Shown: piece after piece, positions 14,854 to 14,868 of the stretch
Numbering within the stretch: position 1 is the stretch's first letter
How the letters are laid out: each line of letters starts with the position of its first letter
Assembly: GCF_030151805.1 (NCBI RefSeq)
Contig: NZ_JASLCN010000229.1
Location: 1 to 14,868, forward strand
DNA length: 14,868 nt
Source: Fluviicola sp.
GTDB lineage: Bacteria > Bacteroidota > Bacteroidia > Flavobacteriales_D > Crocinitomicaceae
Direction of reading: 5' to 3'
Program-made: the position numbers and the translations under genes
The notes under the pieces: model-generated
What the model saw: the letters and a program-made list of their open reading frames with translations, nothing else
What the model was told of the DNA's origin: nothing
Database searches by the model: none

Positions 14854-14868
14854 CGCATTTGTGATAGA

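Noticed and set aside
14809..14868. Minus-strand frame open from the right edge for 19 codons to a TAG, possibly the end of a leftward gene
   Set aside because: Nineteen codons are too few to tell from chance. The same bases hold a plausible plus-strand -7 promoter element. A longer sequence to the right would decide it.

Overview
The window looks like a chromosomal segment from a Bacteroidota, most likely Flavobacteriales. The support is moderate-to-low GC, A-rich leaders in place of clear Shine-Dalgarno sites, TAnnTTTG-like promoter elements, Bacteroidota-type lipoproteins and the style of the alpha-2-macroglobulin. The genus cannot be fixed from the sequence alone.

Left half, minus strand (1-5241). 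Three consecutive genes encode proton-coupled oligopeptide transporters (POT/PTR2 family). In transcription order they are the 594-aa, 510-aa and 548-aa paralogues. A small membrane protein follows and runs off the left edge. The 510-aa and 548-aa genes are 4 bp apart and clearly form one operon. A good intrinsic terminator separates the 594-aa gene from them, so the array is probably two transcription units. The paralogues differ in helix count, in large periplasmic loops and, in one case, in a core charged residue.

Right half, plus strand (5336-14648). A TatD-family metal-dependent hydrolase overlaps the start of a TcdA-type tRNA threonylcarbamoyladenosine dehydratase by 8 bp. Next comes an M1 metallopeptidase of the leukotriene-A4-hydrolase branch, made as a lipoprotein. 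After a 387-bp gap comes a giant (1850 aa) lipoprotein of the bacterial alpha-2-macroglobulin family with an intact Cys-x-Glu-Gln thioester motif.

The gaps on both sides of the macroglobulin gene carry a related 61-66 bp palindromic repeat built on the heptamer CTATGTG, apparently in opposite orientations. The upstream copy ends in seven Ts and should also act as a terminator. A separate, conventional terminator closes the macroglobulin gene.

Taken together, the POT transporters and the exported aminopeptidase fit scavenging of extracellular peptides. TatD/TcdA is a housekeeping pair and the macroglobulin is an envelope protease trap. I see no phage, transposase, CRISPR array, rRNA or tRNA, and no clear sign of a wholly new system. 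The points most worth a second look are the palindromic repeat pair and the structural divergence of the three transporters.
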